From: Variovorax boronicumulans | GTDB lineage: Bacteria > Pseudomonadota > Gammaproteobacteria > Burkholderiales > Burkholderiaceae_C | Length of the DNA: 64,000 bases | Assembly (NCBI RefSeq): GCF_019352895.1 | Contig: NZ_JAAAFX010000004.1 | Span: 798,714 to 862,713 of the forward strand | Direction: 5' to 3' | In this document: positions 29,225-37,137 of the stretch, piece by piece | How the letters are laid out: the number at the start of each line of letters is the position of its first letter | Position numbering within the stretch: position 1 is the stretch's first letter | Position numbers and translations under genes: made by a program | Notes under the pieces: model-generated | What the model was told of the DNA's origin: nothing | What the model saw: only the letters and a program-made list of their open reading frames with translations | Databases searched by the model: none

Positions 29225-30169
29225 GTGGCTAAGCCACGCAGCGCCACGGCCGCTCCCAACGCCGCCCTGCACGACGGCCTGGTGATCGCGAGCCACGGCC
29301 GCCATTGCCTGGTCGAGACGCCCGACGGCGAACGCCGCATCTGCCATCCGCGCGGCAAGAAGAGCCAGGCGGTGGTCGGCGACCGCGTGAAGTGGCAGGC
29401 CAGCGAGGACGAGGGCACCATCGAGAAGGTGGTCGAGCGCAAGAACCTGTTCTACCGGCAGGACGAGATCCGCACCAAGTCCTTCGCGGCCAACCTCGAC
29501 CAGGTGCTGATCCTGATCGCGGCCGAGCCGGAGTTCTCCGAGCACCAGCTGGCGCGTGCGCTGATCGCGGCCGAGGCCGAGCGCATCACGCCGATCATCG
29601 CGCTCAACAAGCGCGACCTGGCCGTGCCCTTCGAGCGCGCCTGGGCCCGGCTCGCGCCCTACCGCCGCATGTACCCCGGCGTGCTGTCGCTGGCGCTCAC
29701 GGCCACGGGCGCCGAAGACCGCGCACTGCTGATGCAGCAGCTGGCCGGCAAGAGCACGCTGGTGCTCGGGCCCTCGGGCGCGGGCAAGAGCACGCTGATC
29801 AACCTGCTGGTGCCCAGCGCCTCGGCGCTGACCAACGAGATCTCCTACGCGCTCAACTCGGGCAAGCACACCACCACCAGCACCACCTGGTACTGGGTCG
29901 ACGCCGAGCGCAGCACCGGGCTGATCGATTCGCCGGGCTTCCAGGAATTCGGGCTCAACCACATCGAGCCCATGCAGCTCGCCAAGCTGATGCCCGACAT
30001 CGCCGCGCATGCGAACAACTGCAAGTTCTACAACTGCTCGCACCTGCACGAACCCGGCTGCGGCGTGATCGCGCAAGTCGATTCGCCCACGCACCCGGGC
30101 GAGATCCACGCCACGCGCTATCGGATCTACGGCGAGCTCTTTGCCGAGCTGAGCCAGACGCGCTACTGA
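29225..30169 (+). CDS. rsgA: Small ribosomal subunit biogenesis GTPase RsgA
   Basis: 314 residues from a GTG start nine bases after phhB. An N-terminal OB fold (DGLVIASHGRHCLVETPDGE) precedes the circularly permuted GTPase: G4 NKRD, then G1 GPSGAGKSTLINLL, with SGKHTTTST (G2) and DSPGFQEFG (G3). The C-terminal zinc-binding domain is CKFYNCSHLHEPGCGV. It promotes late maturation of the 30S subunit. Order and length are normal. Confidence 0.97.
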   Translation: MAKPRSATAAPNAALHDGLVIASHGRHCLVETPDGERRICHPRGKKSQAVVGDRVKWQASEDEGTIEKVVERKNLFYRQDEIRTKSFAANLDQVLILIAAEPEFSEHQLARALIAAEAERITPIIALNKRDLAVPFERAWARLAPYRRMYPGVLSLALTATGAEDRALLMQQLAGKSTLVLGPSGAGKSTLINLLVPSASALTNEISYALNSGKHTTTSTTWYWVDAERSTGLIDSPGFQEFGLNHIEPMQLAKLMPDIAAHANNCKFYNCSHLHEPGCGVIAQVDSPTHPGEIHATRYRIYGELFAELSQTRY

Positions 30170-30185
30170 CCACCCACCCTCGGCC

Positions 30186-31316
30186 ATGAAGGTCCTGCTG
30201 TACTCCCATGCCTTCCACCCCTCGGTGGGCGGCGTCGAAACCGTGTCGATGGCGCTGGCACAGGGCTTCCTGGCCACCGGCGGCATCGAGTGCCGGGTCG
30301 TCACGCAAAGCGAGGCCGGCAGCGCGCCCCCCACGGACTATGGTTTCGAGGTGATCCGCCGCCCCCAGCGCGCGCAACAACGCGAACTCGTGCGCTGGGC
30401 CGACGTGGTGCTGTTCAACGGCGCGAGCCTGGCATTGCAGCCCTGGGTGCTGCTGGCACGCAAGCCCTTCGTCTGGGTGCACGTGGGCTACCAGGTGGCG
30501 TGCATCGACGGCCTGGGCTGGGTCGACAACGCGAGTGCACCCATCACGCCGCTCGCCTCGGTGCGCTTCCACGCGCGCCGCAGCGGCTGGGCCACGGCGC
30601 TGCGCGAGGGGCTCAAGCTGTGGCTGCGGCGCGGTGTCGCCCAGTTTGCGGTCGACCGCCACGTGGCGATCACGCAGTGGATGCAGCAGGCGTTGCCGCT
30701 GCCGCGCCAGGTGCAGATCTACAACCCCTTCCCGATCGCGCAGTTTGCCGGCGCAGACCTGCCGAATCCCGCGTTCGACTTCTTCTACATGGGACGCCTG
30801 GTCCAGGAGAAGGGCGTCGACGTGCTGGTGCGGGCCTTTGCCGAATTGCTCAAGCGCCACGGCCCCGGCCCGCGCCTGCTGCTGATCGGCGACGGCGCGG
30901 CGCGGCCGGTGATCGAGCAGATGGTGGCCGAACTCGGCCTTGCGGATGCGGTGGTGTTCGCCGGCCGGCAATCGGGCGCCGCGCTGGTCGAAGCCGTCGG
31001 CCACGGCGCCATCGGCATCATTCCCTCGGCCTGGTACGAGCCCATGGGCGGCGTGGCGATCGAACTCATGGCCGCGGGCAAATGCCTGATCGTGTCGGCG
31101 CAGGGTGGCCTGGCCGAATGCGTGGGCGATGCGGGCCTGAGCTTTCCCAACGGCGACCACGCGGCGCTGGCAGAGCGCATGCAGCAACTGCTCGACGACC
31201 CGGTACGCCGCGCCGCGCTGTCGTCGGCCGCGCGCACGCGCGCGCAGCAGTTCCTGCCGGGGCGCTTCGTGGCGCAGTATGTGGGGCTGCTGCAGGACGT
31301 GGTGGCGCGGCGATAA
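30186..31316 (+). CDS. Glycosyltransferase family 4
   Basis: 376 residues, GT-B fold. The start VLLYSHAFHPSVGGVETVSM contains the glycine-rich loop of GT4 enzymes, and the C-terminal EPMGGVAIELMAAGKC carries the E-x7-E motif. It lies 17 bases after rsgA but is not obviously related in function to it. Its N-terminal motif is shared with the GT4 at 58624-59613 (S-x-x-F-H-P-x-x-G-G-x-E), so the two may be paralogs. Acceptor unknown; a surface glycan or LPS core role is inferred. Confidence 0.9.
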   Translation: MKVLLYSHAFHPSVGGVETVSMALAQGFLATGGIECRVVTQSEAGSAPPTDYGFEVIRRPQRAQQRELVRWADVVLFNGASLALQPWVLLARKPFVWVHVGYQVACIDGLGWVDNASAPITPLASVRFHARRSGWATALREGLKLWLRRGVAQFAVDRHVAITQWMQQALPLPRQVQIYNPFPIAQFAGADLPNPAFDFFYMGRLVQEKGVDVLVRAFAELLKRHGPGPRLLLIGDGAARPVIEQMVAELGLADAVVFAGRQSGAALVEAVGHGAIGIIPSAWYEPMGGVAIELMAAGKCLIVSAQGGLAECVGDAGLSFPNGDHAALAERMQQLLDDPVRRAALSSAARTRAQQFLPGRFVAQYVGLLQDVVARR

Positions 31317-31412
31317 CAGCCCGGCGATAGCGCCCTGGCGCGGGTGGGCTTGACCTTGATGTCCGAGACAGATTGAGAGCGAAAGTGCGCGCCGTGTCGT
31401 AAAAGCACAGCC

Positions 31413-31745
31413 ATGCACCCCCTCCTCAACTGCCTTCTTGTCATTCCAATCCTTCTCGCGACGTCGGCCCTGGCGCAGCCATCGAACCCGGTCGATGAAG
31501 CCGGATGCAAGAGCGAAGAGGCGTCGCTCATCCAGGAGATGGACATAGCCCAGGCCAGAGGGCGCATGCTGCAACGCCGGCAGCTCGCCGAGCAGTTGGC
31601 AGCGGTCCAGCTGCGCTGCGGAACGCATCCTCCGGTGCAAAGCCGTGAGGCCGGCATCGCGCGGCTACAAAAGGAAATTGCAGACCTGCGCAAGGAGCTC
31701 GATCGCGCAGAGACGGACCTGCGCAAGTTGAGGCAGGGGCTTTGA
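31413..31745 (+). CDS. DUF1090 family periplasmic protein
   Basis: 110 residues with a signal peptide ending near residue 21 (TSALA before QPS). The mature part begins with a Cys-containing segment (GCKSEEASLIQEMDIAQARG) and has a second Cys in LAAVQLRCGTH, then a helical, charged C terminus (GIARLQKEIADLRKELDRAE) likely to form a coiled coil. This matches DUF1090 (YqjC-like) proteins, small periplasmic proteins of unknown function. Confidence 0.82.
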   Translation: MHPLLNCLLVIPILLATSALAQPSNPVDEAGCKSEEASLIQEMDIAQARGRMLQRRQLAEQLAAVQLRCGTHPPVQSREAGIARLQKEIADLRKELDRAETDLRKLRQGL

Positions 31746-31757
31746 GGGCGGCGGCCC

Positions 31758-32837
31758 CTAGGCGAGGATCGCCGCCAGCGCGTCGACCAGCTGCCCGCAT
31801 TGCGCCCGCGTGCCGATGCTGATGCGCAGGTAGGCCGCGATGCGCGGCTGGGAGAAGTGGCGCACCAGCACCGCCCGTTCGCGCAAGGCCGCGGCCAGCG
31901 CGGCGGCGTCATGCGACGGATGCCGCGCGAACACGAAGTTGGCCTGCGAGGGCAGCACCTCGAAGCCGAAGTCTTCGAGCTGCAGCACCAGCCCTTCGCG
32001 CGTGTCGATGACGGCGTCGCGCGTCTGCTGGAACCATGCGTCGTCCTGCATCGCGGCGATCGCGCCGGCCTGCGCGAGGCGGTCGAGCGGGTAGGAGTTG
32101 AAGCTGTTCTTCACACGAGTCAGCGCGTCGATCAGCGAGGCCTGGCCGCAGGCGAAGCCCACGCGCAGGCCGGCCAGCGAACGCGACTTGGACAGGGTCT
32201 GCACCACCAGCAGGTTCGGATGGCGGTCGACCAGCGCCAGCGCGCTCTCGCCGCCGAAATCGACATAGGCCTCATCAACCAGCACCACCCGCGACGGGCA
32301 GGCCGCGAGCAGGCGCTCGATGTCGGCCAGCGGCAATCCGCAGCCGGTGGGCGCGTTCGGGTTGGCGATCACCAGGCCGGCACAGCCCTGGGCCGCGCGC
32401 GCCGCCAGCGCATCGACGTCGATGCGCAGCGCGGCGTCGACCGGCTGCAGCACGCAGTCGATGCCGTAGAGCTGCGCATAGACGCGGTAGAAGCTGTAGG
32501 TGACGTCGGGGAACAGCAGCGGCTCGGCCTGCTGGAAGAAGGCGAAGAAGGCGTGTGCCAGCACTTCGTCGGAGCCGTTGCCGACGAACAGCTGGTCGGC
32601 CTGCAGCCCGTGGCGCGCCGCGATGGCTTCACGCAGCGCCTGCGATTCGGGATCGGGGTAGCGCTCGAGCCCGTGGGCCGCCGCGGCCTGGATCGCGTCG
32701 AGCACGGCGGGCGACGGCGGGTACGGGTTCTCGTTGGTGTTGAGCTTGACCAGCCCGTCGATGCGCGGCTGCTCGCCGGGCACGTAGGGCTGGAGCGCAC
32801 CGATGCGCGGGCTCCAGAAGGAAGGGATGGCGGTCAT
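31758..32837 (-). CDS. hisC: Histidinol-phosphate aminotransferase
   Basis: 359 residues, class-II PLP aminotransferase. The family motifs [35 protein letters not shown] and the PLP-lysine region [18 protein letters not shown] are clear. It converts histidinol phosphate and glutamate to imidazole-acetol phosphate and 2-oxoglutarate, or the reverse. It is not in a his operon here; a CbiB-like gene lies 13 bases upstream. HisC paralogs also include the threonine-phosphate decarboxylase CobD, so a corrinoid-related role cannot be ruled out, but the sequence looks like HisC. Confidence 0.9.
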   Translation of the reverse strand: MTAIPSFWSPRIGALQPYVPGEQPRIDGLVKLNTNENPYPPSPAVLDAIQAAAAHGLERYPDPESQALREAIAARHGLQADQLFVGNGSDEVLAHAFFAFFQQAEPLLFPDVTYSFYRVYAQLYGIDCVLQPVDAALRIDVDALAARAAQGCAGLVIANPNAPTGCGLPLADIERLLAACPSRVVLVDEAYVDFGGESALALVDRHPNLLVVQTLSKSRSLAGLRVGFACGQASLIDALTRVKNSFNSYPLDRLAQAGAIAAMQDDAWFQQTRDAVIDTREGLVLQLEDFGFEVLPSQANFVFARHPSHDAAALAAALRERAVLVRHFSQPRIAAYLRISIGTRAQCGQLVDALAAILA

Positions 32838-32850
32838 GCGGACGGGCGCC

Positions 32851-33852
32851 TCAACCGAGCAGGCGCGCGAGCGTGAGCAGCGCCAGCAGCACCATCCACA
32901 TCACGACCGAGCGCCACACCAGGCCCACCACGCTGCGCAGGTGCGCCAGGTCGGGCTCGCGGCCGCCGGTGCTGCCGCTGTCGTGTTCGGGGTCGGCCCA
33001 GTGGGTGTCGCCGGCCTGCGCATGCGTGAGCGCATCGCCGCCGTCCAGCGGCCGCAACGTGCCGCCGCCGAGGCGCACGTTCACGGCCCCCGAGGTGGCG
33101 GCCAGGATCACGCCGTCGTTGGGGTCGGGAAAGCGCTTGGCGTCGTTGCGCCAGGAGTCGATCGCATCCTCGAAGCTGCCCACCACGGCGAAGCCGAGCG
33201 CGGTGATGCGCGCGGGCAGCCAGTCGGTCAGCGCCCAGGCACGGCGCGCGGCCTGTTGCACCGAGAGGCTGGAGGGCTGCACCGTGGCACCGTCCTTGTG
33301 GGTCCAGTAGCGCGCGACGAATTCGCTCATGCGGTAGAACACCGCGCCGGCGGGACCCAGCCCCAGGGCCGCGAGCACCGAGAACCAGGCCAGCACGCCG
33401 AACACATGGCGGTGCGCGGCGATGACCGAATGCTCGATCACATGGCGCACGATCTCGCTGCGCGGCAGGTCGGCCGCATCGGCGTGCTGCCAGTGCGCGA
33501 GCAGCGAGCGCGCGAGCGGCTGGTCGCCCTCTTCGAGCGCGTCGCGGATGCCGGTGAAGTGATGGCTGAACTGGCGAAAGCCCAGCGTGATGTAGAGCAT
33601 CGCGACGCTCCACAGCACCGCGAAAGGCAGGCCCAGCGTGAGCACCAGCAGCCAGTGGACGCCCAGCGTCAGCAGCGTGGGCACGAAGACCGCCAGACCC
33701 CAGGCGACCCAGCCGTGGTGCGACTTGCCGGCATCGAAATTGCGGCTGGTCCAGCGCGTCCAGGCGAGCACCGCGGCATACACCGGGTTGTGGACGGTGA
33801 GCGGCCGCACCTGCTCGATCAACAAGGCGCACAGGATGGCAAAGAAGCTCAT
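32851..33852 (-). CDS. CobD/CbiB-family membrane protein
   Basis: 333 residues with four or five membrane helices. The N terminus ([27 protein letters not shown]) and [21 protein letters not shown], then [22 protein letters not shown] and a C-terminal membrane segment, match the CbiB family of adenosylcobinamide-phosphate synthases. No other cobalamin synthesis gene adjoins except a HisC homologue downstream. Divergent CbiB-like proteins (and the related AmpE) exist outside cobalamin pathways, so function is uncertain. It starts well and is full length. Confidence 0.8.
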   Translation of the reverse strand: MSFFAILCALLIEQVRPLTVHNPVYAAVLAWTRWTSRNFDAGKSHHGWVAWGLAVFVPTLLTLGVHWLLVLTLGLPFAVLWSVAMLYITLGFRQFSHHFTGIRDALEEGDQPLARSLLAHWQHADAADLPRSEIVRHVIEHSVIAAHRHVFGVLAWFSVLAALGLGPAGAVFYRMSEFVARYWTHKDGATVQPSSLSVQQAARRAWALTDWLPARITALGFAVVGSFEDAIDSWRNDAKRFPDPNDGVILAATSGAVNVRLGGGTLRPLDGGDALTHAQAGDTHWADPEHDSGSTGGREPDLAHLRSVVGLVWRSVVMWMVLLALLTLARLLG

Positions 33853-33952
33853 CGGCCGATGATAGCGAGTCGCTTTCGCGCATCGCGCTGGCAGCGGAGA
33901 ATCGCGGCCCCATTCTCGAAACTCCGCGCACCGAGACCGGAAGCGATGCCCC

Positions 33953-34981
33953 TCAGCTCGCCATGACGACCCGGTTGCGGCCGGCGGCCTTGGCCTCGTA
34001 GAGCGCGGCGTCGGCCGCGTTCAGCCAGTCCAGCAAGGTCGCATGACGGCCGTCCAATGCCGCCACGCCGATGCTGCTGGTGACGCGCAGATCCGCAAAA
34101 TCGCGGAAGCGGCTGTGCTCCACCTTGTCCCGGATGCGCTGCGCGAGCTGCGCGGCCTCTTGCGCCGATGCACCGGGCAGCACGACCGCGAACTCGTCGC
34201 CCCCGTAACGGCCCGCGCAGTCGCCGCCACGCAAGCAGTCGCGCACGATGCCGGCCACGACGCGGATCACCTCGTCGCCCGTCGTGTGGCCGCGCGAATC
34301 GTTCACCATCTTGAATTGGTCGATGTCCAGCATCAGCAAGCTGGCGGGCGCGCCGGTCGACACGTGCCGGCGCAGCGCTTCCTGCGCCTGCACCTCCCAG
34401 TGCGCGCGGTCGTAGAGCCCGGTGACGGCATCGATGCGCCGCAGCACCTCGAGCTCCTGGTTCTGGCGCGACACCTTGCGGATCAGCCGGTAGCTGACCA
34501 CGCTCACCGACAGGGTGTGCAGCATCAGCACGGGCATGCAGGCGATCACCACCGTCAGCGAGCTCTCCAGCACGACCGGGGCGCCGGTGACCAGCCCGGT
34601 GAGCAGGCCGGCGCCGAGCATGCCCGGCACCGAGCGCGCCCACAGGCCCTTGATGCCGGTCGTGATCTTGTCGACCATGGTCAAGGTGCACAGCAACACC
34701 GACGGCAGCAGACCGTAGTGCATCAGCGGGACCCAGGCCCCGGTGATGGCCGAATCGACGAGCAGGTTGCGGATCTCGGCGCGATAGGGATCGGCACTGC
34801 GCACGGCGAGCTGATAGGCCACGTGGGGCCAGACAAAGGCGGGCAGCAGCACGCCGAGCCAGGTGGCGAGAGAGGCGTCCCTGCCCTGCAACACCACCGC
34901 CGTGACCACGCCCCCCAGGCCCATGCCCAGGACCCGCAGCGGATAAACGCGGCGTGGCATTTGGTGCAGATGGGTGGACAT
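33953..34981 (-). CDS. MASE2-domain diguanylate cyclase
   Basis: 342 residues. The N-terminal MASE2 sensor (RRVYPLRVLGMGLGGVVTAVV onward) has about five membrane helices to residue 175. The GGDEF domain follows: DAVTGLYDRAHWEVQAQEAL, DIDQFKMVNDSRGHTTGDEV, RYGGDEFAVVLPG. An RGGD I-site sits five residues before GGDEF, so product inhibition should be intact. It makes cyclic-di-GMP at the membrane, in the style of E. coli DgcC (AdrA), which activates exopolysaccharide. Any link to the polysaccharide locus in this window is unproven. Confidence 0.93.
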   Translation of the reverse strand: MSTHLHQMPRRVYPLRVLGMGLGGVVTAVVLQGRDASLATWLGVLLPAFVWPHVAYQLAVRSADPYRAEIRNLLVDSAITGAWVPLMHYGLLPSVLLCTLTMVDKITTGIKGLWARSVPGMLGAGLLTGLVTGAPVVLESSLTVVIACMPVLMLHTLSVSVVSYRLIRKVSRQNQELEVLRRIDAVTGLYDRAHWEVQAQEALRRHVSTGAPASLLMLDIDQFKMVNDSRGHTTGDEVIRVVAGIVRDCLRGGDCAGRYGGDEFAVVLPGASAQEAAQLAQRIRDKVEHSRFRDFADLRVTSSIGVAALDGRHATLLDWLNAADAALYEAKAAGRNRVVMAS

Positions 34982-35150
34982 CAGGACGGCATGGAGTGCC
35001 GGCCGAGTCTAGGGCAGCGGGACGTTGCGGTCCTGGGCCGTGGCGCCACGCGCCGGCTCCCGGCGTGATGCAAACCACGAAAGGATCGGCGCGCGCGCAG
35101 CGGGCACGAGAGAGAAAACGGCGGTCAGGATGCCCTTTTCCGCGCGCCGC

Positions 35151-35171
35151 CTCCACTCCACTCCACTCCAC
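35151..35171. repeat. Pentanucleotide tandem repeat (CTCCA)4
   Basis: Four tandem CTCCA units in the 240-base intergenic spacer between the diguanylate cyclase and the dioxygenase gene. No function is apparent. Confidence 0.8.
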
Positions 35172-35222
35172 GCCTCGCCGCCGGCCGACCTCTGCGCCAG
35201 AGGATCGGCCTTCGTCTTTCGG

Positions 35223-36236
35223 CTACTTGTACTGCGAGAAGTTCTTCTTGTTCTTGCCGTGGATGTAACCCGAGGCCGTGATCGGCGGGTACTTCTCGAC
35301 GCCTTCGGGGAAGCCCAGGTCGGTCGGGTCGATCACGGCGTCGGGCGTCGGGTCGAAGAAGATCGCGATCGAATGGCGCTCGTTGCCCGAGCGGTTGATC
35401 ACGCGGTGCAGGTTGGAGCTCAGCGTCTCGTTCGACCAGCGGTGGAGCAGGTCGCCGATGTTGCAGACAAGCGTGCCGGGGATCGGCTGCGCCGCCACCC
35501 ACTCGCCTTCGCGGTTGCGCACCTGCAGGCCGCCGTTCGAATCCTGCAGCAGCAGCGTGAGCACGCCGAAGTCGGTGTGCGGGGCCGAGCCGAAGCGCTC
35601 TTCGCTCTCGTCCTTGGCGCTCGACACCGGGTAGTAGACGAGCTGGCCGCGCGCCATCGGGCTGGTGTACTTGCTGGCGAAGAAGGCCGGGTCGCGCTTC
35701 AGGCCCAGCGCCACGGCCGACAGCAGCCGGTGGCCGATGCGGCAGACCGCGTCGTAGTAGGGCAGCAGGTCGGCGCGCAGGGCCGGGAACTCGGCGTCGG
35801 GCCAGACGTTGTCGGCGATCAGCGAGTCGGCGCCCTTCTGCGCGGCCAGGTGTTCCGACCACTGCTCGGGGCCCCAGAAGAAGATCTCCTTGAGGTCGTG
35901 CGTCTTCGAGCCTTCGAGGCGCGTCATGCCGGTGGCCATCCAGCCGCGCTGGCTGGTGTTGACCGGGTGCAGGCCCTTGACCTCGGGCGGCAGCGCGAAG
36001 TAGTCGCGCATCGCGCGGCTCGCGCCGTCGATCACGGCCTGCGGGATGCCGTGGCCCTGGATGTAGAAGAAGCCGATGCGCTGCGAGGCGTCCATGATGC
36101 GCGCGGCCACGTCTTCGAGCGCGCCGGGGCGGCCGTCGATCAGGCCGGAGATGTCGATCACGGGGATGTAGGCCTCATCGACCTTCCTGGCGTCGAAGTA
36201 GGTGGTGCTGGCGGTGGCTGGGGTGGGTTCCGACAT
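35223..36236 (-). CDS. Isopenicillin N synthase-like 2-oxoglutarate/Fe(II) dioxygenase
   Basis: 337 residues. The N-terminal DIOX_N domain starts at YIPVIDISGLIDG. The 2OG-Fe(II) core has the iron ligands His-x-Asp in SAPHTDFGVLTLLLQD and the distal His in NLHRVINRSGNERHSIAIFFDP, which also holds the R-x-S cosubstrate motif (RHS). Bacterial members of this family oxidise many small molecules; the substrate here cannot be assigned. It sits 40 bases downstream of proC on the same strand and may be co-transcribed with it. Confidence 0.9.
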   Translation of the reverse strand: MSEPTPATASTTYFDARKVDEAYIPVIDISGLIDGRPGALEDVAARIMDASQRIGFFYIQGHGIPQAVIDGASRAMRDYFALPPEVKGLHPVNTSQRGWMATGMTRLEGSKTHDLKEIFFWGPEQWSEHLAAQKGADSLIADNVWPDAEFPALRADLLPYYDAVCRIGHRLLSAVALGLKRDPAFFASKYTSPMARGQLVYYPVSSAKDESEERFGSAPHTDFGVLTLLLQDSNGGLQVRNREGEWVAAQPIPGTLVCNIGDLLHRWSNETLSSNLHRVINRSGNERHSIAIFFDPTPDAVIDPTDLGFPEGVEKYPPITASGYIHGKNKKNFSQYK

Positions 36237-36275
36237 GGCGAATCCTTGTCAACAAAGGGAGGGAGTGAGAGACGA

Positions 36276-37073
36276 TCAGGAGGCGGAGAGTTCGACGGCG
36301 CGGTCGCGCGCAGCGAGTGCGGCGCGTTCGATCAGGCGGCGCAGCGCGCCCTCCTCCTCGAACACCGCGATGGCAGCGGCGGTGGTGCCGTTGGGCGAGG
36401 TCACGGCCTGGCGCAGCGCGGCGAAGTCGGCCCCGGGTGCGTGCTGCAGCGCGGCCGCACCCCAGGCGGTGTCGGCCGCGAGCTTGCGCGCCAGCGCGGC
36501 GTCCAGGCCCAGCGCGACGCCGGCCGCGGCCAGCGCTTCGCTGAACAGGTGGTAGTAGGCCGGGCCGCTGCCGCTGAGCGCGGTCACGGCGTCGAGCAGG
36601 GGCTCGGCATCGACCCAGTGGGCCGAGCCCACGGTGGCGAACAGGCGGTCGACGCTGGCGCGCAGCGCCGCATCGACGGTGGCGCCCGCGAACAGGCCGG
36701 TGCAGCCGGCGTTGAGGATCACCGGCGTGTTGGGCATCGCGCGCACCACGGGCGTGCCCGAAGGCAACGCGGAGGACAAGGCGGCGATCGGGACGCCGGC
36801 CGCGATCGAGACCACGGCCGCACCCGCCAGCACCTTCGGCGGCAGCGCGCGCAGCGCGTCGAGCGCCTTGGCCGGCTTGACCGCCAGCACGATCAGCGCG
36901 ATGCCCTCGCCGGCGCCGGCCGCGACCAGCGCGTCGACGCTCGGGTAGCGGTCGGGCTGATCGGACGTGCTGGCCGGATCGACCGCCAGCACCTGCGCGG
37001 CGAGGCCGCTGCGCTTCCAGGCTTCGCCCAGTGCGCCGCCCATGTGGCCGTAGCCCAGGAACAGGACTTTCAT
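36276..37073 (-). CDS. proC: Pyrroline-5-carboxylate reductase
   Basis: 265 residues. The N-terminal Rossmann motif is KVLFLGYGHMGGALGEAW, and the C-terminal signature AVTALSGSGPAYYHLFSEAL followed by PGADFAALRQAVTSPNGTT is diagnostic. It reduces P5C to proline with NAD(P)H. It lies 64 bases after putA on the same strand, so proline synthesis and proline breakdown genes are adjacent. All family motifs are intact. Confidence 0.96.
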   Translation of the reverse strand: MKVLFLGYGHMGGALGEAWKRSGLAAQVLAVDPASTSDQPDRYPSVDALVAAGAGEGIALIVLAVKPAKALDALRALPPKVLAGAAVVSIAAGVPIAALSSALPSGTPVVRAMPNTPVILNAGCTGLFAGATVDAALRASVDRLFATVGSAHWVDAEPLLDAVTALSGSGPAYYHLFSEALAAAGVALGLDAALARKLAADTAWGAAALQHAPGADFAALRQAVTSPNGTTAAAIAVFEEEGALRRLIERAALAARDRAVELSAS

Positions 37074-37137
37074 GCTTTGAACTCTTCTCTTCGGTTGTCG
37101 TTGTGGAAGAAGGAAATGCGTGGTGCGCGCGTGCGCT

